A stretch of DNA of 64,000 nt from Amycolatopsis sp. NBRC 101858 (GTDB lineage: Bacteria > Actinomycetota > Actinomycetes > Mycobacteriales > Pseudonocardiaceae), in the NCBI RefSeq assembly GCF_030269325.1, contig NZ_BSTD01000001.1:698681-762680 (forward strand), given 5' to 3'. Below the pieces are notes generated by a model. The model was not told where the DNA came from. It saw only the letters and a list, made by a program, of their open reading frames with translations, and did not search any database. This document shows positions 37,303-45,639 of this stretch, one piece after another (position 1 is the first letter of the stretch; the number at the start of each line of letters is the position of its first letter). The position numbers were made by a program, and so were the translations under genes.

Positions 37303-38316
37303 TCAGGGTTTGGGGAGCTTCGTGACGACGTTCTTCGCGACGGTGACCGCCTTGCCGCACGGATCGTCGGCGTTCGGGCTCGCGTTGTAGTTCTCGTAGT
37401 CCACTTGGGCCAGCTCGACGTCGTCGCCCTGCCACGGCCGGTGCTGCCACTGCACCGTGCACCGCGACGCGCTCCCGTCGGCCTGCTTCTGAAAAGCTGT
37501 CACGCCGTTGCCGAGGTCCACCTTGGAGTAACCGTCCCCGACGATCGGCGGCAGTCCCGGCAGGAACTCGACGGTGACGGTCGGGTTGGCGCCGTTGCTC
37601 TGCCACTGGCAGGAGTGCAGGCCCGAGGGCGCGGACTTCGCCGACGGCACGGCGGGGGCGACCGCCGCGGTGTCGGCCATGGCGCACGGGTCGGCGGTCA
37701 GCACGGTGCCCGCCGGCGTCGAGTACTTCTCCGGCGAGTTGTGGACCTTCTGCACGACGGCGTCCATCAGCGTCTGGCCGGGCCGGCACGGGTCGCCGGG
37801 GTAGGTGACCGAAATCGTGAGGGCCATGTCCGGGTTCAGCGCCGTCATCGTCGCGACCGTGCAGCTCGTGTCGTCGGTCTTGTTCACGCGCAGCGGCAGC
37901 CCGCCGACCTGGCCGGTCGTCTTGTCCGCGTGCGGCAGCAGCGTGCCGCCGATCTCGAACTCGAGCCGGATCTCCTTGCCACCGGGGTCCTTCACCTTGT
38001 TGGTGCACCGGTCGAAGGCGATCGACGACGGCGACGGGTCCTCCTCGACCGTGCCGAGGCCCAGCGCGCCGAGGGCCTCCTTGGTGAGGAACTGGCACGG
38101 TTTGATCGTGCGCAGCACGTTCGCCGCCACGGCGGCGTCGGTGATCGGGCCGTCGGAGACCTGGCCGCCGCCGGCCGCCGCGGGCACCGTCGTCCGCGCG
38201 AAGTTGGACTTGCCGAGGTCCTGCCCGCACGCGGTCAGCGGCAGCGCGAGGGCGGTGACCAGCAGGAACAGCTTCGGGAGACGGCGGCGCCGGACGTCAG
38301 GGAGCACGCGGTGCAC
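37303..38316 (-). CDS. DUF3558-like secreted lipoprotein
   Basis: The 337-residue protein has a lipoprotein signal: KLFLLVTALALPLTAC with lipidated Cys30. The mature part holds two similar halves, each opening with a Pro-Cys motif (KPCQFLTKEALGALGLG and ADPCAMADTAA) and sharing Cys-rich beta segments, as in DUF3558-type actinobacterial lipoproteins. Function is unknown. It lies downstream of the symporter set on the same strand. The GTG at 38316 is chosen because it places the signal peptide correctly. Confidence 0.75.
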   Translation of the reverse strand: MHRVLPDVRRRRLPKLFLLVTALALPLTACGQDLGKSNFARTTVPAAAGGGQVSDGPITDAAVAANVLRTIKPCQFLTKEALGALGLGTVEEDPSPSSIAFDRCTNKVKDPGGKEIRLEFEIGGTLLPHADKTTGQVGGLPLRVNKTDDTSCTVATMTALNPDMALTISVTYPGDPCRPGQTLMDAVVQKVHNSPEKYSTPAGTVLTADPCAMADTAAVAPAVPSAKSAPSGLHSCQWQSNGANPTVTVEFLPGLPPIVGDGYSKVDLGNGVTAFQKQADGSASRCTVQWQHRPWQGDDVELAQVDYENYNASPNADDPCGKAVTVAKNVVTKLPKP

Positions 38317-38354
38317 GGTAGCGGGAACCTCGCGCCCCTGTCCGGACAACCCGG

Positions 38355-38639
38355 CTATTCGGCCGGGGCGGCGGGTGTGTCTTCGCTCTCGGGCTCGGCC
38401 GGCACGACGAGCGGCCGGACCCGGGCCCAGATGACGAACAGCGCCGTCACCACGAGCATGCCGATGCCGGCCCACAGGTTGATGTTGACGTCCGCCGCCT
38501 TCTTCAGCTCCGCGTCGGAAGTGAAGAAGGCACCCATCACGGTGAGGATGACGCCGTAGACGCCGATCAGCAGGGCGATGATCAGCCGGATGTCGAAAGC
38601 GCCTGCCTTCTTGGGCCGCGCGCCGGACTCGGTAGCCAT
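38355..38639 (-). CDS. Small membrane protein beside symporter
   Basis: The 94-residue protein has two membrane helices (about 16-40 and 51-71) separated by a short loop with DAELKKAADVNIN, and an acidic Pro-rich C-terminus. Start ATG with a GGAGG site. It begins ten bases after the sodium:solute symporter stop, so it is probably a small accessory subunit or companion of that transporter. No further function can be read. Confidence 0.75.
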   Translation of the reverse strand: MATESGARPKKAGAFDIRLIIALLIGVYGVILTVMGAFFTSDAELKKAADVNINLWAGIGMLVVTALFVIWARVRPLVVPAEPESEDTPAAPAE

Positions 38640-38649
38640 AACCGGCCTC

Positions 38650-40347
38650 CTAGAAGATGGCGTTGAGGGCGATGGTCAGGATGAGCACGATGCCCGCGAG
38701 CAGGCCCGGCTTGCGGTACCAGCCCGCGTTCTCGCCGGTGTCGTCGTGCTTGCGCGTTTCCTTCGGGGTGAGCGAGTAGACCAGCCCGACCAGCTCTTCG
38801 TCCGGCTTCGGCTTGGTCGCCAGCGACACGGCGACGCTCACCACGATGTCGACGACGAACGCGACTCCCGCGGCCACGAAGCTGGTGCCCTGGCCCTCGA
38901 GCCCGATGTACCCCGCCTGCGACAGGCCCCAGATCGTGACGGCGGACGCCGTACCGAACACCAGGCCGCTCCAGCCGGCGTGCGGGGTCATCCGCTTCCA
39001 GAACATGCCCAGGATGAAGGTCGCGAACAGCGGCGCGTTGAAGAACGAGAACAGGTCCTGCAGGTAGTTCAGGATGTTGCCGGAGTTCGACGCGATGAAC
39101 GCGGTGCCGATGGCGAGGACCGTGCCCGCCGACGTCACGATGCGGCCGAGGCGCAGGTAGTAGCCGTCCGGCTTGTCCTTCTTGATGTAGGTCTGCCAGA
39201 TGTCGTACGTGAAGACCGTGTTGAACGAGCTGAGGTTCGCGGCCATGCCGGCCATGAACGACGCGAGCAGGCCGGCGATGGCTATGCCGAGCATGCCGTT
39301 GGGCAGCAGGTCGCGCATCAGCAGCAGGAGCGCGTTGTTGAAGGTGACGCCGCTTTCCGCCTTGCCGCCGTCGAGCAGGACCTGCTTGTCCTTGACGTAC
39401 TCGGACACGGTGACCGCGGCGATCATGCCGGGGATGATCACGATGAACGGGACCAGCATCTTCGGGAACGCGCCGATGATCGGCGTCCGCCGCGCGGCGG
39501 ACATGCTCTTCGACGCCATCGCGCGCTGGACCTCGACGAAGTTCGTCGTCCAGTACCCGAACGAGAGCACGAAGCCCAGACCGAACACGATGCCGAGGAT
39601 CGAGAGGATGTTGTTGCCGAAGCCGGTCAGGTTGTCACCCGGCCAGGAGTGCAGCTGCGCGGTGCCGCCCGGGCTGGTGGTGACCTTGTCCACCAGGCCC
39701 TGCCAGCCGCCGACCTTGACCAGGCCGATGATCGTCAGCGGCACCAGCGCGATGACGATCACGAAGAACTGCAGGACCTCGTTGTAGATCGCGGCGGAGA
39801 GGCCGCCGAGCGCGGTGTAGGAGAGGACGATCACGGCGGCGATGATGATCGACACCCACAGCGGCCAGCCCAGCAGCAGGTTCACCACGCTGGCCAGCAG
39901 GAACAGGTTCGCGCCCGCGATCAGGATCTGGGCGGCGGCGAAGCTGATGCCGTTGACGAGGTGCGCCGGCTTGCCGAAGCGGCGGCGCATGAACTCGGGA
40001 ACGCTGCGGACCTTCGAGCCGTAGTAGAACGGCATCATCACGATGCCGAGGAACAGCATCGCCGGGATCGCGCCGATCCAGAAGTAGTGCACCGTCGGCA
40101 GGCCGTACTGGGCGCCGTTGGCCGACATGCCCATGACCTCGACGGCACCGAGGTTCGCCGAGATGAACGCCAGGCCGGTGACCCAGGCGGGCAGCGAGCG
40201 GCCCGACAGGAAGAAGTCGAGACTGCTGGACACTTGACGCCGTGCCAGGTACCCGATGCCGAGCACGAGCACGAAGTAGAACGCCAACTCGATGTAGTCG
40301 ATCGCGCTCGCGTCGAGTCGCAGGTTCGCATCGGCTAGGACGAGCAC
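38650..40347 (-). CDS. Sodium:solute symporter (SSS family)
   Basis: The 565-residue protein has about fourteen hydrophobic helices and family motifs such as DFFLSGRSLPAW, GAVEVMGMSANGAQYG, SYTALGGLSAAIYNEVLQ (sodium-site region) and GMAANLSSFNTVFTYDIWQTYI. It resembles the sugar/inositol branch (SGLT-like) more than the proline or pantothenate branches, but the substrate is a guess. The GTG at 40347 has a GAGG site at eight bases; an earlier GTG at 40356 is too close to it. Confidence 0.9.
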   Translation of the reverse strand: MLVLADANLRLDASAIDYIELAFYFVLVLGIGYLARRQVSSSLDFFLSGRSLPAWVTGLAFISANLGAVEVMGMSANGAQYGLPTVHYFWIGAIPAMLFLGIVMMPFYYGSKVRSVPEFMRRRFGKPAHLVNGISFAAAQILIAGANLFLLASVVNLLLGWPLWVSIIIAAVIVLSYTALGGLSAAIYNEVLQFFVIVIALVPLTIIGLVKVGGWQGLVDKVTTSPGGTAQLHSWPGDNLTGFGNNILSILGIVFGLGFVLSFGYWTTNFVEVQRAMASKSMSAARRTPIIGAFPKMLVPFIVIIPGMIAAVTVSEYVKDKQVLLDGGKAESGVTFNNALLLLMRDLLPNGMLGIAIAGLLASFMAGMAANLSSFNTVFTYDIWQTYIKKDKPDGYYLRLGRIVTSAGTVLAIGTAFIASNSGNILNYLQDLFSFFNAPLFATFILGMFWKRMTPHAGWSGLVFGTASAVTIWGLSQAGYIGLEGQGTSFVAAGVAFVVDIVVSVAVSLATKPKPDEELVGLVYSLTPKETRKHDDTGENAGWYRKPGLLAGIVLILTIALNAIF

Positions 40348-40461
40348 CCGACCCACCTCTTTTCAAACTGGACAACAACCCACAGGAATCACCACTGTCC
40401 TGTCGGATCCGGACAGTACTGCATGGATTCAGGGTCGGCACGTTGACTTGTCCAAAGTGGC

Positions 40462-40508
40462 CAGAGGGCGCGTTCCCCCGGCCTTGACCTGGGGAAACGC
40501 GCCCTCTG
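40462..40508 (-). terminator. Stem-loop terminator after papain-like gene
   Basis: CAGAGGGCGCGTT (40462-40474) pairs perfectly with its complement ending at 40508, followed by a one-base bulge and a CCCC/GGGG extension, with an 11- to 12-base loop. It lies 26 bases after the stop of the minus-strand gene. Confidence 0.75.
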
Positions 40509-40534
40509 TTACGCACCGCGGGAGCGGTTGCGGA

Positions 40535-41311
40535 TCACCGATCGGTCGGGACCGCGATCTCGCCGTCTTCTTCGATCAGCTTGGCGAGCACTTCGTCGGG
40601 CAGGTAGGTGCGGTGCGGGTAGCCCGGACCCCACGAGTTGAGCAGCGGCACGGCGCCGAGTTCGTCGGCCCGCGGGTTGGCGAGCACCGAGTGCACGTCG
40701 TCGACCGACTTGGCCCAGCGGAACGCCTTGATGCCCTGCTTGGCCTCGGGCGCGTACTTCTCGCGCGCCTCCCAGTCGTCGGTGGCGTAGGAGTCCTCCC
40801 ACAGGACGTGCCCGGCTTCCTTGAGCACCTCGGCCGCGGCGCGGACCGACGTGCCGTTGTCGTCGCCGGGGTTGGTCTCGGGCCACTCGTCGCGCTTCTT
40901 GGCCGCGTCCCAGAGCCAGCGGGCGGTGTACTCGCTGCCGTTGAAGATCGACATGCACCGCGACCAGCCGAAGCCGACGCAGGCGCCTTCCTTGCCCTGG
41001 TCGTAGAACGCGTACCAGGCGTCGGTGTCCGGGGTGCCGCCCGGCTCGAGGCAGACGCAGTGGCCGCCGCGGATCCGGCCCAGCTTCGTGACACCGGCCT
41101 TGGCGATGAAGAACTCACCCGAGGCGCCGTCCTGCTCCGGGGTGTCGAACGCGGAGTACCAGTTGACCCCGATCACGACCGGCGCCCGGCGGGGCCGATG
41201 CGCGTCGGAGAGCGCGGTGAGCGGATACCGTTCGACGTGCCGCCAGTCGTCCGGAATGAACCGGCCCAGACGCGGGTCGGCCGGATCGGAACCGAGTGGG
41301 CGATAACGCAT
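40535..41311 (-). CDS. Papain-like cysteine protease-fold protein with permuted catalytic order
   Basis: The 258-residue protein has three papain-type motifs: RGGHCVCLEPG (His84), DQGKEGACVGFG (Gln105, Cys111) and LLNSWGPGY (Asn225). In classical C1 peptidases the order is Gln-Cys, His, Asn; here the His block with its preceding VVIGVNWYSAF strand lies before the Gln-Cys helix. This fits a circular permutation, with a following SVRAAAEVLKEAG helix as in C1 enzymes. No signal peptide or propeptide is seen, so it is probably cytoplasmic. GGAGGAGG precedes the ATG. The function and true family need confirmation. Confidence 0.6.
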   Translation of the reverse strand: MRYRPLGSDPADPRLGRFIPDDWRHVERYPLTALSDAHRPRRAPVVIGVNWYSAFDTPEQDGASGEFFIAKAGVTKLGRIRGGHCVCLEPGGTPDTDAWYAFYDQGKEGACVGFGWSRCMSIFNGSEYTARWLWDAAKKRDEWPETNPGDDNGTSVRAAAEVLKEAGHVLWEDSYATDDWEAREKYAPEAKQGIKAFRWAKSVDDVHSVLANPRADELGAVPLLNSWGPGYPHRTYLPDEVLAKLIEEDGEIAVPTDR

Positions 41312-41720
41312 GACTTCCTCCTCCGTGCAGGCGAAAACGCGCGCGCACCGGCCGGACAGGCACGCGCACACGAGCTCGAAGGCGGACTGAAAACGTAGGC
41401 ACGACAAAGAAAGACGGCCGAGCGCACCACCCTCCGGCCACGCCGGACGCACCGGCGGAACCCCTCGGAATAGAGTGTGCCACGGGCGGCCACAATAGGA
41501 TCCCGAACTCACCCGAACAGCGCATAAAGGCAGGTCGGAAAGGAGCTGATCACTTCTCGGCCGCGTATCGGGTTAACGATTTCCTGGCGGAGTAATGGCC
41601 CGGGAATCAGATACCGCAATTCGGCATCGATTCGGTCTCGGTGCTTCGGTAACAACAACGCGCGCCGAGGCGACTCCCGAGCGTCGCGGCCACCGGGCGG
41701 CGCTGTCGGGAGGAATCAGG
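41312..41720. other. 409-bp intergenic region between divergent genes
   Basis: No convincing gene is seen. For the minus-strand papain-like gene, TTGTGG (41495-41490) and TATTCC (41472-41467) with a 17-bp spacer form a candidate promoter, which would give a leader of about 150 bases. The part from about 41520 to 41660 is more AT-rich than the surroundings and may hold the plus-strand promoter. I recognised no riboswitch. Confidence 0.4.
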
Positions 41721-42413
41721 ATGTCACCGTGGGCGGTTGTCGTGCTCCTACTGGCAGTCCTCGTGGGCGCGGTGGGCTGGAAAGTCATGCGCTCGGCGAC
41801 CGTGGCGCACGAGGACCTGGCCGACGGCGTCATCGCGATCTTCGGAGGCCTGCGGCTGACCGAAACCGCCGTCGTCGAAGGCACCGGTGACCGGGCCCTG
41901 CACCATTCGCTGGCGGGCCTGTCCGCGCGGGTCGAGATCCGGAGTGCCCGGAACAGCCACGTCACGATCCCCCGGGTGCTGTTCCTCGGCATCCTCGCGC
42001 TGGCGGTCAAGAAGGAGCGGTACGACACCGAAGCGCACGTCGTGATCGAGGGACCGGGGACGAAGCTCGAGCGAGCGGTGAGCCTCCGCCGGCACCCCGA
42101 CGGTGCGGAAGTGGCCCGCGAGTTCGCCGCGCGGCTGAACCGGCTCAGCACGCATCCCGGCTCCGACCACTACCCGCGAAGCCGGCCGCGGGGTGGGCAA
42201 GAGCGGTTCGACGTCGCCCTGCTCGATCCCGGTGCGCGCCAGGTCGAGGTCGTGCGGGCGGTCCGGCAGCTCGTGCGGGGCCTCGGCCTCATCGATGCCA
42301 AGGAGCTGGTGACCGGAACGCCGTCGATCCTGCTGGAACAGGTTTCCGCGCCGGAGGCCGAAGCCGCCCGGGAACGGCTCGAAGACGCCGGCGCGACCGT
42401 GGAACTGCTGTGA
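41721..42413 (+). CDS. Membrane-anchored protein with ribosomal L7/L12 C-terminal-like domain
   Basis: The 230-residue protein has an N-terminal membrane helix (about 4-20), a central beta-rich region and, from about residue 165, a segment closely patterned like the bL12 C-terminal domain: FDVALLDPGARQVEVVRAV, then GLGLIDAKELV and a final LEDAGATVELL. bL12 uses this domain to recruit translation GTPases. Here it is tethered to the membrane, so a docking role is conceivable. GGGAGGAATCAGG precedes the ATG; an upstream in-frame ATG (41595) lacks support. Confidence 0.7.
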   Translation: MSPWAVVVLLLAVLVGAVGWKVMRSATVAHEDLADGVIAIFGGLRLTETAVVEGTGDRALHHSLAGLSARVEIRSARNSHVTIPRVLFLGILALAVKKERYDTEAHVVIEGPGTKLERAVSLRRHPDGAEVAREFAARLNRLSTHPGSDHYPRSRPRGGQERFDVALLDPGARQVEVVRAVRQLVRGLGLIDAKELVTGTPSILLEQVSAPEAEAARERLEDAGATVELL

Positions 42414-42420
42414 ACGCGCC

Positions 42421-42627
42421 TCAGTCCGCTACGCGCCGGAAGCGGGGCACCCGGCCCGCTGCCGTCTCGACCGTCTCCTCGAACATCGCTTCCGGCCGCA
42501 CCCAAAGACCTCGCGCGCCGTACAGCGCCCGGTACACCACGAGCCGCTCTTCGGTCTCGCTGTGGGACGCGACCCCGAGCACCTCGTACTCGCCGCCCTT
42601 GTAGTGGACGTACCGACCCGGAAGCAC
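42421..42627 (-). CDS. DUF1653 domain protein
   Basis: The 68-residue protein is essentially one DUF1653 domain: GRYVHYKGGEYEVLGVASHSETEERLVVYRALYG followed by LWVRPEAMFEE, quoted here as separate parts of the chain (about 4-37 and 41-51). It starts at a GTG one base after the nucS stop and is therefore cotranscribed with it. Function unknown. Confidence 0.8.
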   Translation of the reverse strand: MLPGRYVHYKGGEYEVLGVASHSETEERLVVYRALYGARGLWVRPEAMFEETVETAAGRVPRFRRVAD

Positions 42628-42628
42628 G

Positions 42629-43288
42629 TCAGAACAGCCGGAACTCGTCGGACTCGATGCCGCGCAGCTCGTCGTAGTCCAGCGTCAAGCACCGGATTCC
42701 GCGGTCCTCCGCCAGCGTCCGCGCCTGGGGCTTGATGATCTGGGCCGCGAACACGCCCTGGACCGGGGCCAGCAGCGGGTCGCGGTTCAGCAGCTCCAGG
42801 TACCGCGTCAGCTGCTCCACCCCGTCGATCTCGCCGCGGCGCTTGATCTCCACCGCCACCGACTTGCCGTCGGCGTCGCGGGCCATGATGTCCACCGGGC
42901 CGATCGCCGTCGGGAACTCGCGGCGGACCAGCGTGTAGCCGTCGCCGAGGGTCTTGATGTGCTCGGCCAGCAGCTCCTGCAGGTGCGCCTCGACGCCGTC
43001 CTTCTGCAGGCCCGGCTCCACGCCCAGCGCCTGGGAGTAGTCGTGGAAGACCTCCTCGATGGAGATCACCAGCTTCTCGCCCTGCTTGTTCTCGACGATC
43101 CAGAGCTTGCCGTCCTCGATCAGCCAGCAGGGTGGGCTCATCCAGTTCAACGGCTTGTACGCACGGTCGTCGGAGTGGACCGACACCGACCCGTCGGACT
43201 TCACGAGCAACAGGCGGGTGGCCATCGGCAGGTGGGCGGTGAGCCGGCCGGCGTAGTCGACCTGGCACCGCGCGATCACGAGACGCAC
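42629..43288 (-). CDS. nucS: Endonuclease NucS (EndoMS), mismatch repair
   Basis: Mismatch-specific nuclease that replaces MutS/MutL in many actinobacteria. The 219-residue protein has the RecB-like active site: Asp133 in GPVDIM, Glu147 and Lys149 in AVEIKRRG. The C-terminus EFRLF fits a sliding-clamp binding tail. The N-terminal DNA-binding domain includes [15 protein letters not shown]. The GTG at 43288 has no ribosome site; a -10-like TACCCT lies six bases upstream on the minus strand, so it is probably leaderless. Corresponds to Rv1321. Confidence 0.94.
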   Translation of the reverse strand: MRLVIARCQVDYAGRLTAHLPMATRLLLVKSDGSVSVHSDDRAYKPLNWMSPPCWLIEDGKLWIVENKQGEKLVISIEEVFHDYSQALGVEPGLQKDGVEAHLQELLAEHIKTLGDGYTLVRREFPTAIGPVDIMARDADGKSVAVEIKRRGEIDGVEQLTRYLELLNRDPLLAPVQGVFAAQIIKPQARTLAEDRGIRCLTLDYDELRGIESDEFRLF

Positions 43289-43325
43289 CCGAGGAGGGTA
43301 GGACAGCCTCGGTGATACTGGGCGG

Positions 43326-43871
43326 GTGGACCCCATTCAGCGTGTCGCGTCCCGCGAGGTGTACCGGAACAACTGGATGACCGTCCGCGAGGACGACATC
43401 CGCCGCCCGGACGGCTCGGCCGGCATCTACGGCGTGATCGACAAGCCGGACTACGCCCTCGTCATCGCCCAGGACGGCGACCGGTTCCGGCTGGTCGAGC
43501 AGTTCCGCTACCCGCTGGGCCAACGGCGCTGGGAGTTCCCGCAGGGCACCGCGCCCGGCCTCGCCGACGTGCCGCCCGCCGAGCTCGCCGTGCGCGAACT
43601 GCGCGAAGAGACCGGCCTGCGCGCCGGGTCGATGGTGCCGCTCGGCAAGCTCGACGTCGCCGCCGGCATGAGCAGCCAGCGCGGCTGGGTGTTCCTCGCC
43701 ACGGACATCACCGAGGGCGAGCCCGAACGCGAGGTCGAAGAGCAGGACATGCGCAGCGCGTGGTTCTCGCGCGCGGACCTCGAGAAGATGATCCTGGCCG
43801 GCGAGATCACCGACGCGCAGTCGATCGCCGCGTGGGGTCAGCTCATGCTGGCCGAGCGGCACCGGCCCTGA
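43326..43871 (+). CDS. NUDIX hydrolase
   Basis: The 181-residue protein has a Nudix box ([16 protein letters not shown] with the preceding Gly) and [21 protein letters not shown], which resembles ADP-ribose pyrophosphatases. It probably hydrolyses a nucleoside diphosphate derivative. It is divergent from nucS; GATACT lies six bases before the GTG start, so it is probably leaderless. The 3' end overlaps the convergent DUF2867 gene by 29 bases. Confidence 0.87.
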   Translation: MDPIQRVASREVYRNNWMTVREDDIRRPDGSAGIYGVIDKPDYALVIAQDGDRFRLVEQFRYPLGQRRWEFPQGTAPGLADVPPAELAVRELREETGLRAGSMVPLGKLDVAAGMSSQRGWVFLATDITEGEPEREVEEQDMRSAWFSRADLEKMILAGEITDAQSIAAWGQLMLAERHRP

Positions 43872-44304
43872 GCATTGCGCGGATCACCAGGTGGTGGAAC
43901 GGCTTGATGAGCGCGAAGTAGGCCGGTCCGACGCGGTTGTGGAAGTGCACGATCGTGCCGAGCCGGAAGCCGCGAGGCACGGCTTCGACGGTCAGGTACC
44001 CGCTCAGGTGACTGTCGTCCGCGCCGACGACGAGGTAGCGCTCCGGGTCACCCGCCCGCACCGTGAAGCTCCCGACCGCGTCACCGGGCTCGAAGCCGAT
44101 TTCCCCGGTCCGCCGACGCCGGGGCCGCGCCGTCTCCAGGCGCAGCACGCGCGCCAGCGGGTAGCGGAGCCCGTACAGGACCTTCACCCATCCGGGGCTC
44201 CAGCCGAAGACGCCCGCGATGAACTCGCGCAGGCTGTTCTCGCTTTCGATCTCCTTGAACTCGACGTAGTCGGCGCCGTCGAGAAAGGGTTCGAGCTCGG
44301 TCAT
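43843..44304 (-). CDS. DUF2867 family protein
   Basis: The 153-residue protein shows GFEPGDAVGSFTV, the D-x-H-L-S-G-Y segment DDSHLSGYLTVE and a C-terminal [18 protein letters not shown] helix, all typical of DUF2867. The role is unknown. Its ATG overlaps the TetR stop by four bases, so it is the regulated partner in a two-gene operon. A GGGAGAAGG site precedes the ATG. Confidence 0.78.
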   Translation of the reverse strand: MTELEPFLDGADYVEFKEIESENSLREFIAGVFGWSPGWVKVLYGLRYPLARVLRLETARPRRRRTGEIGFEPGDAVGSFTVRAGDPERYLVVGADDSHLSGYLTVEAVPRGFRLGTIVHFHNRVGPAYFALIKPFHHLVIRAMLRAGAARPA

Positions 44305-44807
44305 TTCCTTCTCCCCAGAACGAGTTCCAACGCACTCTTGAGCTCCCGGCCGGACAGCGGCGGCACGACCTGCCCGGCGCCGACGACGACCAGGTACAGC
44401 GCCTGCGCCAGGCCCGCGTCCCCGCTGACGTCGGTCAGGTAGGCCACGCGGGTCCGGTCGACGCGCTCCTGGACGGCCCGCGCTTCGGCGTCCTGCAGCG
44501 CCCACGCCCGGATGGCGATCTCGAGCCCGAGGCCGGGCCCGGGCGTGAGGACGAGCTTCAGCAACGTGCCCAGGCGGTCACCGTCGGCCGCCTCGGCCTG
44601 CTCCATGAACCGGGTCGTGCGTTCGGTCTCGAAGTGCTCCAGCAGGGCCGTCCGGTAGCCGGTGATGCCCTTGAAGTGGTGGTAGAAGGAGCCCTTCGAC
44701 AGGCCGAGCCGTTCGGTCAGCCGCTCGATGGTCACCGACGGCGCGCCCTGCTCCGCCAGCAGCACCAACCCCGCGTCCAGCCAGTCCCGCTTGCTCGCCA
44801 TGGCCAT
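44301..44807 (-). CDS. TetR family transcriptional regulator
   Basis: The 168-residue protein has an N-terminal TetR HTH (SVTIERLTERLGLSKGSFYHHFKG) given here as its position, about 23-46, and a ligand domain. It should repress itself and the downstream DUF2867 gene. A 23-bp operator palindrome overlaps its ATG. Start codons at 44807 and 44801 are both possible; the second would lie just outside the palindrome. Confidence 0.87.
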   Translation of the reverse strand: MAMASKRDWLDAGLVLLAEQGAPSVTIERLTERLGLSKGSFYHHFKGITGYRTALLEHFETERTTRFMEQAEAADGDRLGTLLKLVLTPGPGLGLEIAIRAWALQDAEARAVQERVDRTRVAYLTDVSGDAGLAQALYLVVVGAGQVVPPLSGRELKSALELVLGRRK

Positions 44808-44826
44808 ACCATACCGTATGGTATGG
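44804..44826. promoter_or_regulatory. TetR operator overlapping the start codon
   Basis: CCATACCATAC, one central base, GTATGGTATGG is a perfect 23-bp palindrome. It contains the ATG at 44807 of the TetR gene, so bound repressor would sit on the start of transcription and translation. Confidence 0.7.
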
Positions 44827-44865
44827 CGAGCGGCCACGACGAAATCCGGGCGAGGCCGGGACGGG

Positions 44866-45639
44866 TCAGTCGGGCCAGGAGGGCTTGCGCTTCTCCAGGA
44901 ACGCCGCCATGCCTTCGCGAGCGCCGGGCAGCTGGGACGCCGAAGCCATGACCTCCAGCGCGATCGCGTAGGCGTCGGCCTCGGGCCGGTCGAGCTGGGC
45001 GTACAGCGTGACCTTGCCCATCGTCTTGCTGGCCCGGCTGCCGCGCGTCGCCCGCGCCAGCAGCTCCGCGACGGCGTCGTCGAGCTCGTCATCGGGGACG
45101 ACGCGGTTGACCAGGCCCCAGTCCAACGCGGTGGGCGCGTCGATGACGTCCCCGGTCAGCGCCAGCTCCATCAGGCGCTTGCGGCCGATCGAGCGCGCGA
45201 CCGGGACCGCGGGCGTGTGGCAGAACCAGCCGCCCTTGCCGCCCGGCAGCGCGAAGCCCGCCGACTCGGCCGCGATGGCGAGGTCGCACGACGCCACGAG
45301 CTGGCACCCCGCCGCCGTGGCCAGGCCGTGCACGCGCGCGAGGACGACCTGCGGCACCGACTGCATGGTCTTCATCAGGTCCGTGCACAGCGTCAGCAGC
45401 TCGCGCACGCCCATCAGGTCGCGCGCGGCGACGTCGCCGAAGTCGTGCCCGGCGGAGAACACCGGCCCGGCGCCGGCCAGCACGATGCCGGTCGCGTCGG
45501 ACGTCCCCGCCTCGTGGAACGCGGCGAGCAGCTCGGCCAGGTGGTCCGCGGAGAGCGAGTTGCGCCGCGCCGCGCGGTTCATGGTGATCGTGACGGTGTC
45601 GCCGTCCCGCTTGACCAGGATGTGTTCGTACTCGGTCAT
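44866..45639 (-). CDS. Enoyl-CoA hydratase/isomerase family protein
   Basis: The 257-residue crotonase-fold protein has the oxyanion-hole motifs GPVFSAGHDFGDV and GLATAAGCQLVASCDLAIA. The two catalytic Glu positions of classical hydratase are not both evident, so it may act on a non-standard acyl-CoA. It overlaps the GlxA-type regulator by four bases and follows it on the same strand, so the regulator probably controls it. Confidence 0.87.
   Translation of the reverse strand: MTEYEHILVKRDGDTVTITMNRAARRNSLSADHLAELLAAFHEAGTSDATGIVLAGAGPVFSAGHDFGDVAARDLMGVRELLTLCTDLMKTMQSVPQVVLARVHGLATAAGCQLVASCDLAIAAESAGFALPGGKGGWFCHTPAVPVARSIGRKRLMELALTGDVIDAPTALDWGLVNRVVPDDELDDAVAELLARATRGSRASKTMGKVTLYAQLDRPEADAYAIALEVMASASQLPGAREGMAAFLEKRKPSWPD

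Noticed and set aside
38578..40338. 586-residue frame opposite the symporter gene
   Set aside because: Composition is His/Arg/Asp-rich and low in complexity, and it mirrors a membrane protein with clear helices on the other strand.
41312..41470. Riboswitch in the possible long leader of the papain-like gene
   Set aside because: The leader is inferred from a weak promoter, and I could not match it to any riboswitch consensus I know.
41595..41720. Longer N-terminus for the L7/L12-like protein from the ATG at 41595
   Set aside because: The ATG at 41721 has a strong GGGAGG site and begins directly with the membrane helix; the added part looks random.
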